Assembly: GCA_031263265.1 (NCBI GenBank)
Contig: JAISGE010000045.1
Location: 1 to 10,018, forward strand
Length of the DNA stretch: 10,018 nucleotides
From: Treponema sp.
Lineage (GTDB): Bacteria > Spirochaetota > Spirochaetia > Treponematales > Breznakiellaceae
Direction of reading: 5' to 3'
The notes beneath the pieces were generated by a model. The model was given only the letters and a program-made list of their open reading frames with translations. It made no database searches and was not told the DNA's origin. A program made the position numbers and the translations under genes. Shown here one piece after another: positions 6,567 to 10,018 of the stretch (the first letter of the stretch is position 1; every line of letters begins with the position of its first letter).

Positions 6567-7589
6567 ATGGTAAGCGGAGATGCGGTAGCCTGGTCTGCGG
6601 ATGACCAAGCAGAGGAACTGGTACCCTATATGGCGATGATTCCGGTCTCAGGAGGAACCGTCCTGGGACAGGGAACCGAAGGGGTTTTTGTGAAAGACCG
6701 GCAGGTACGGCTGAGTCCTTTTTCTATCGCGCAATACGAGACGACTTATGCGCTGTGGTATTGGGTACGGATATGGGCGCAGCATAATGGCTATAGCTTT
6801 GCGAATAAGGGGAAAGAGGGAAGCGGAGAGCATCAAGGGGAACCCAGTGGATTTCGCCGGTATGAACCGGTAAGTTGCATTAACTGGCGGGATGCCCTTG
6901 TGTGGTGCAATGCATACAGTGAGTTGATGGGGAAACTGCCGGTCTATACGTATCGGGGGCAGGTGGTTCGGGTATCACAAGATATACGTATCTGCAATGA
7001 TGCGGAGATGGGTGATGGGGATGGGTATCGACTGCCTACCGAGGCGGAGTGGGAGTTTGCGGCTCGCGGGGGGAATCCCGATGATGCAGGATGGGAGTAT
7101 CGGTATGCAGGGGTGAAGGAAGGGGATGGTCTGGGACTTGGGGCGTGGTACCGGGAAAACGGGGAGGGGAGTACGCATCAGGTGGGAATGAAGGCACCTA
7201 ACCGGTTGGGACTCTATGATATAGGGGGTAATGTATGGGAATGGTGTTGGGACTGGTATCACGGGTTGACATGGTATGGCGAGAAGGGACGTGGTCAGAT
7301 GGAACAGGATGTACGATATGAGGTGAACTGGCTTACGGGAGAACGGGAGTGGGGGCAGGAATGGTATGAGGATTTGATTCCACGAGGGGGAGATAATCCT
7401 CGCGGGGCGGTTTCTGGGGTGGCACGGGTGAGACGGGGAGGAGGATGGGACAGTTTTGAGCATCAAGTAGCGGTTACCTATCGGGGGAGCAGTATACCGG
7501 CCCGCACGAGTCGCACGATTGGATTTCGGGTGGTATGTAGTAAGGTGGTTTGGGGAAACGAGGAGCAGGTAAAAGACCGCGGCTGCTAA
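6567..7589 (+). CDS. SUMF1/FGE-sulfatase-domain protein lacking catalytic cysteines
   Basis: This is a 340-residue protein with a near full-length formylglycine-generating-enzyme (SUMF1) fold, a C-type-lectin-like domain. Motifs in order: MIPVSGGTVLG (24-34), IAQYETT (54-60), PVSCINWRDALVWCNAYS (101-118), YRLPTEAEWEFAARGG (154-169), NRLGLYDIGGNVWEWCWDW (212-230), RRGGGW (289-294) and IGFRVV (318-323). True enzymes carry two redox/copper-binding cysteines between the RGGS and GFR motifs; here that segment (HQVAVTYRGSSIPART) has none, so generation of formylglycine is unlikely. There is no signal peptide. Residues 236-280 form a Trp/Glu-rich insertion. GGAGG (6556-6560), 6 nt before ATG, and an in-frame TAG at 6552-6554 fix the start. 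The coding strand is unusually G-rich (27 G to 10 C in 7141-7200). The role is unknown: ligand-binding protein, or diversity-generating-retroelement target whose variable region would be about 7431-7535, though no template repeat or reverse transcriptase is present here. Confidence 0.82.
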   Translation: MVSGDAVAWSADDQAEELVPYMAMIPVSGGTVLGQGTEGVFVKDRQVRLSPFSIAQYETTYALWYWVRIWAQHNGYSFANKGKEGSGEHQGEPSGFRRYEPVSCINWRDALVWCNAYSELMGKLPVYTYRGQVVRVSQDIRICNDAEMGDGDGYRLPTEAEWEFAARGGNPDDAGWEYRYAGVKEGDGLGLGAWYRENGEGSTHQVGMKAPNRLGLYDIGGNVWEWCWDWYHGLTWYGEKGRGQMEQDVRYEVNWLTGEREWGQEWYEDLIPRGGDNPRGAVSGVARVRRGGGWDSFEHQVAVTYRGSSIPARTSRTIGFRVVCSKVVWGNEEQVKDRGC

Positions 7590-7598
7590 AGTGCCTGA

Positions 7599-7691
7599 GT
7601 GAAGAATGGAATCAAACTGACCGAGGTCTCCTACACGGTTGGTAGTAACGCCTATGGTACATATAGCTATTACCTGGCTTACACTCACTAA
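7599..7691 (+). pseudogene. Coding-like 30-codon remnant downstream of the SUMF1 gene
   Basis: In the same frame as the SUMF1 gene, after its TAA and one more TGA (7596-7598), the frame reads VKNGIKLTEVSYTVGS followed by NAYGTYSYYLAYTH and TAA. The alternating hydrophobic/polar pattern looks like a beta-strand-rich protein end. GTG 7599 lacks a Shine-Dalgarno. It may be the tail of a lost gene, or a decayed C-terminal extension of the SUMF1 protein. I do not recognise its family. Confidence 0.25.
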
Positions 7692-7717
7692 CCTGAAGTC
7701 CAGGTAACCACATCCTG

Positions 7718-7759
7718 CCGGATGTTTCCGCTTCCACCCGCGGGAATATCCGGTTTTTT
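7718..7759 (+). terminator. Strong intrinsic terminator
   Basis: A 14-bp stem, CCGGATGTTTCCGC (7718-7731) against GCGGGAATATCCGG (7740-7753) with two G-U pairs and an 8-base loop, is followed by six T (7754-7759). It ends the SUMF1 transcript and isolates the chemoreceptor gene. Confidence 0.88.
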
Positions 7760-7804
7760 ATGTACCAGATGGCGGGCTGAGGGTTCCCGATACATCTAAA
7801 TTAC

Positions 7805-7833
7805 TTGATTTATTCCAAGAGATAGACTATGCT
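7805..7833 (+). promoter_or_regulatory. Candidate promoter upstream of the C tract
   Basis: TTGATT (7805-7810) and TATGCT (7828-7833) are 17 nt apart, each matching four of six consensus bases. Transcription from about 7840 would place the C tract within the 5' leader of the chemoreceptor mRNA. An alternative -10, CATAAT at 7942-7947, lies downstream of the tract but has only a weak -35 (TTCCCC, 7919-7924), in which case the tract would be upstream of the promoter. Confidence 0.35.
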
Positions 7834-7870
7834 ATTTTTCATGCGTAACGTATATCTGTGCTTAGTAATA

Positions 7871-7886
7871 CCCCCCCCCCCCCCCC
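7871..7886 (+). repeat. Homopolymeric tract of 16 C
   Basis: Sixteen consecutive C lie in otherwise AT-rich DNA 123 bases before the chemoreceptor ATG. Tracts of this length change length by slipped-strand mispairing. In Treponema pallidum poly-G tracts upstream of tpr genes are known to alter expression; a similar phase-variable role is inferred here. Length in the assembly may be uncertain because sequencing such tracts is error-prone. Confidence 0.85.
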
Positions 7887-7977
7887 TGTTTTATTTCTTT
7901 ATCTTACAAACATTTACGTTCCCCTGGGTACATTTTTCTGCCATAATGGGCCTCTACCCGCTTATGTTGCTTGAAGC

Positions 7978-7996
7978 AGGCCGTTTTGGGCGGCCT
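7978..7996 (+). promoter_or_regulatory. Hairpin abutting the chemoreceptor ribosome binding site
   Basis: AGGCCG (7978-7983) and CGGCCT (7991-7996) form a GC-rich 6-bp stem with loop TTTTGGG. The Shine-Dalgarno AAAGGAG starts at the next base (7997-8003). Its position suggests an effect on translation initiation or mRNA stability. There is no T tract, so it is not a terminator. Confidence 0.45.
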
Positions 7997-8009
7997 AAAG
8001 GAGAACGCG

Positions 8010-9878
8010 ATGATCCCTAAAATGAAGAGCCTTAAAACGCTTTTTTTTGTGACTTTTATTGGATTGAGCACCTTTGTTGCGTTGAGTGTAGGATTGATCA
8101 TGTTTATCCAATACCATAGGTATATCAAAGATACCTACCAAGATATCCTCACCCGTGTGGGGGCGCTGATCGAAACACAATACCCAATCCTAGGAGAGCC
8201 TTCCTATCTTGTAAGCGAAGGAAGCCTAGCCCGGGAACACTACATCCAGTGGAAAAATACCAACCCAGGCCGCGGGGTATCAGCCTATTTGGAAAACGAA
8301 TCAGGGGCATCCACCGGGGTGTTTTGGAAAACACTCAAGGAATTCCAAGATATAGCGAACGTCTTTGGCCTGCAATATATCTATGTGGCAGAACGTATTG
8401 GGCCAAGTAAATACCGCTTCCTCTTACCGGCCCAGAGCACGTTGACCGCCCTTACCGCTAACGACGACAATCTCCAGGTATTACTCAACGAGTATACTAC
8501 CCAAGACTTTGGGAGCGAATTAGACCTTGCTTACCAAACCCAAGTCATACAGATAACTGCATCCCCGGTTCTTACTGAGTGGGGAACCCTCGTCTCAGGG
8601 TTCCTCCCCATTGTTAAAAACGGGGTAGTCGTAACTATTCTGGGCTTGGATTACGACGTGTCCTTTGTAAAGCTCCTGGAATACCGGGCCCAAACCGCTT
8701 TACTGCTGGCTTTGGGTCTCGTGATTGCCTGTGCAGGGGTCTTGGCGTTTTTTATGGGTTCTTACCTCGTCACCCCCATAAAAGAAACTGAACGTATTGC
8801 CAGTTCCTTGGCAGCCCTCAACTTTGATGTGGTCATTTCCCATGTGAGAACCGATGAACTGGGGGCCATGCAACGCGCGCTCCTGCTCATCCGGGACAAT
8901 CTCCACAAAGCTATGGACGACACTCACCAGGGCCATCTTGCCAAGATGGAGGCGACGAGCAAAGGACTTACCAGTATCGTAAACCAATCCTCTTCGGATC
9001 TCCACATCATTACCAGTTCTATGGATTCGGTACAAACCCAAGCAGACTCCCAACTCAACTCGGTCCAGCAAACCGCGGGTTCCATTACGGATATTATTTC
9101 CCATATTAATTCCCTCGACCAAGCCGTAAAAACCCAAGGCTCCCAGATTAGTGAATCTTCCTCTGCCATATCCCTTATGGTGGAAAACATCGCCTCCATT
9201 CGCTCGGTGGCTGACCAAGCGGGAAAGACCATTGCTATCCTCAGTGCGTCCTCAGAAGCAGGGCATACGTTTTTACAGCGGCTTACCGATGAAGTGGAAC
9301 GGATACAGAGCCGGTCTGTCGCGCTGCAAGACGCAAACCGAACCATTGCCAATATAGCAGCCCAAACCAATATTCTGGCTATGAATGCGGCCATAGAAGC
9401 AGCTCATGCAGGGGAATTAGGCAGGGGTTTTGCGGTGGTTGCCGGGGAGATCCGCAAGCTGGCAGAACTTGCCACCAAGGAATCAACCGCTATTGCTACG
9501 GAAATCAAGGCGATGGAAGGGGTCATTGGCCAGATAAGCCAGGTATCCGGGGAAACCATGAAGGCCATGGACCGTATTTTCAAAGAAATAAGTGCGATGA
9601 ACCGTTCTTTTGGGGTTCTCCACCAGGCTGTTGAGGAACAGTCTACCGGTGGGAACCGCATCCTTGAAGGCTTGCATGTCATCCATGAGATGACCGAACA
9701 GGTACGGGGGAGAAGCGGGGCGATACATCAAGACAGCGATATGATCCATCAAGCGGTACAATCCCTGGAAGCAATTTCCCATAAAGTGAGGGAACAAATA
9801 CAAGAAATGCGTCTTGCCAGCCGTCATATTAAAGAATCCCTAGACAAAGCCACGGAAATCGCCCGCCAGCGGGCTTAA
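8010..9878 (+). CDS. Methyl-accepting chemotaxis protein
   Basis: This is a 622-residue transmembrane chemoreceptor that relays ligand binding to CheA/CheW and flagellar motors. TM1 is at about 11-33, a periplasmic sensor of roughly 190 residues spans 35-227 (size suits a Cache-type domain; ligand unknown), TM2 is at about 228-252, a HAMP domain at about 253-305 contains the TPIKETERIA start and DELGAMQRAL, and a long alpha-helical signalling region follows. The hairpin tip is highly conserved: IANIAAQTNILAMNAAIEAA (447-466), then HAGELGRGFAVVAGEIRKLAE (466-486). No C-terminal CheR/CheB pentapeptide is visible. I chose ATG 8010 because AAAGGAG (7997-8003) precedes it by 6 nt; an in-frame TTG at 7971 would start before the RBS hairpin. 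The coding strand is C-rich (20 C to 7 G in 9001-9060), opposite to the upstream gene. It is monocistronic as far as the window shows. Confidence 0.95.
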   Translation: MIPKMKSLKTLFFVTFIGLSTFVALSVGLIMFIQYHRYIKDTYQDILTRVGALIETQYPILGEPSYLVSEGSLAREHYIQWKNTNPGRGVSAYLENESGASTGVFWKTLKEFQDIANVFGLQYIYVAERIGPSKYRFLLPAQSTLTALTANDDNLQVLLNEYTTQDFGSELDLAYQTQVIQITASPVLTEWGTLVSGFLPIVKNGVVVTILGLDYDVSFVKLLEYRAQTALLLALGLVIACAGVLAFFMGSYLVTPIKETERIASSLAALNFDVVISHVRTDELGAMQRALLLIRDNLHKAMDDTHQGHLAKMEATSKGLTSIVNQSSSDLHIITSSMDSVQTQADSQLNSVQQTAGSITDIISHINSLDQAVKTQGSQISESSSAISLMVENIASIRSVADQAGKTIAILSASSEAGHTFLQRLTDEVERIQSRSVALQDANRTIANIAAQTNILAMNAAIEAAHAGELGRGFAVVAGEIRKLAELATKESTAIATEIKAMEGVIGQISQVSGETMKAMDRIFKEISAMNRSFGVLHQAVEEQSTGGNRILEGLHVIHEMTEQVRGRSGAIHQDSDMIHQAVQSLEAISHKVREQIQEMRLASRHIKESLDKATEIARQRA

Positions 9879-9911
9879 GGTGATAGCGTCGTTGTTATGA
9901 GATACCGGCGT

Positions 9912-10018
9912 ACGTCCCTTCGTTCCTGCCGCTAGCTGCACCGGGTTTGCAATACCCGCAGGATATATGCCCCAGTATTTCATAGCACGCGCTACTCGAA
10001 ACAGGAACGGAGGGACGT
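9912..10018. repeat. Inverted-repeat element at the window edge (MITE-like)
   Basis: ACGTCCCTTCGTTCCTG (9912-9928) and CAGGAACGGAGGGACGT (10002-10018) are inverted repeats matching at 16 of 17 positions, enclosing 73 bases. The interior contains a further small hairpin, CGGGT (9942-9946) with ACCCG (9954-9958). No gene fits in the interior. The right arm ends at the last base of the window, so the true arm may be longer. It could be a miniature inverted-repeat element, a long-stem RNA, or one of a family of dispersed intergenic repeats. Confidence 0.6.

Larger units (their letters stand above)
7760..8009 (+). other. Leader/intergenic region of the chemoreceptor gene
   Basis: This AT-rich region separates the terminator from the chemoreceptor start and holds the promoter candidates, the C tract and the hairpin next to the ribosome binding site. 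A 63-codon frame at 7829-8020 runs through the tract and overlaps the chemoreceptor start, but has no good Shine-Dalgarno and I do not call it a gene. Confidence 0.5.

Noticed and set aside
6975..7688. 237-codon open frame antisense to the SUMF1 gene
   Set aside because: The translation is low-complexity Pro/Ser/Ile-rich and explained by the G-rich sense strand; no ribosome binding site or family motif.
7871..8010. Translational phase switching in which tract length fuses an upstream frame to the chemoreceptor
   Set aside because: The chemoreceptor frame has a TAA at 7944-7946 between the tract and the start codon, so no tract length could give a fusion.
7829..8020. 63-codon frame through the C tract (poly-Pro) overlapping the chemoreceptor start
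   Set aside because: No good Shine-Dalgarno, starts upstream of the expected transcription start, and consists of hydrophobic leader sequence.
8700..9827. Long minus-strand open frames within the chemoreceptor gene
   Set aside because: They are shadows of a well-supported receptor gene and show no domain of their own.
9861..9874. GCCCGC/GCGGGC inverted repeat at the chemoreceptor stop as terminator
   Set aside because: The loop is only 2-4 bases and no T tract follows; it overlaps coding sequence for the last residues.
1..10018. CRISPR array, tRNA, rRNA or transposase gene
   Set aside because: No repeat-spacer pattern, cloverleaf, ribosomal RNA segment or transposase motif was found; the only repeats are the ones listed.

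Overview
The window reads as bacterial chromosome with moderate GC content, and a host-associated spirochaete of the Treponema type (for example a termite-gut treponeme) is the best guess. This rests on the chemoreceptor signalling tip, a SUMF1-fold protein without formylglycine-generating cysteines, a long homopolymeric C tract in a 5' leader, and a carbohydrate ABC system with a lipoprotein binding protein. No rRNA or species-specific marker is present, so this assignment is inference.

Left part (1-2168, minus strand): one uninterrupted reading frame of 722 codons that runs off the left edge. Its sequence matches GH94 N,N'-diacetylchitobiose phosphorylase. Its 5' region (2169-2425) is a GC-rich leader with a three-copy 22-bp repeat and a coding-like fragment overlapping the phosphorylase start. 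Two divergent sigma70-like promoters share a -35 region near 2426-2432.

Centre (2508-6344, plus strand): a four-gene operon of lipoprotein solute-binding protein, two MalF/MalG-type permeases and a GNAT acetyltransferase. The GNAT resembles the C-terminal acetyltransferase-like domain of O-GlcNAcase and its free-standing bacterial relatives. Two hairpins, the second an intrinsic terminator or attenuator, lie between the binding-protein gene and the permeases, probably giving excess binding protein. There is no ATPase gene, so a shared MsiK-like ATPase is expected elsewhere. With the divergent phosphorylase, the simplest reading is a locus for uptake and phosphorolysis of chitobiose or a related amino-sugar disaccharide.

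Right part (6345-10018, plus strand): an intergenic stretch with a promoter candidate and a 14-codon leader-like ORF; a cytoplasmic-looking SUMF1/C-type-lectin-fold protein; a 30-codon coding-like remnant; a very strong intrinsic terminator (7718-7759); then a leader with a 16-C tract and a hairpin abutting the ribosome binding site of a transmembrane methyl-accepting chemotaxis protein. The last 107 bases form an imperfect inverted-repeat element ending exactly at the window edge.

The most notable points are the O-GlcNAcase-HAT-like GNAT inside a chitobiose locus, the potentially phase-variable C tract ahead of the chemoreceptor, the cysteine-less SUMF1 protein with a diversity-generating-retroelement-like C-terminus, and the terminal inverted-repeat element.
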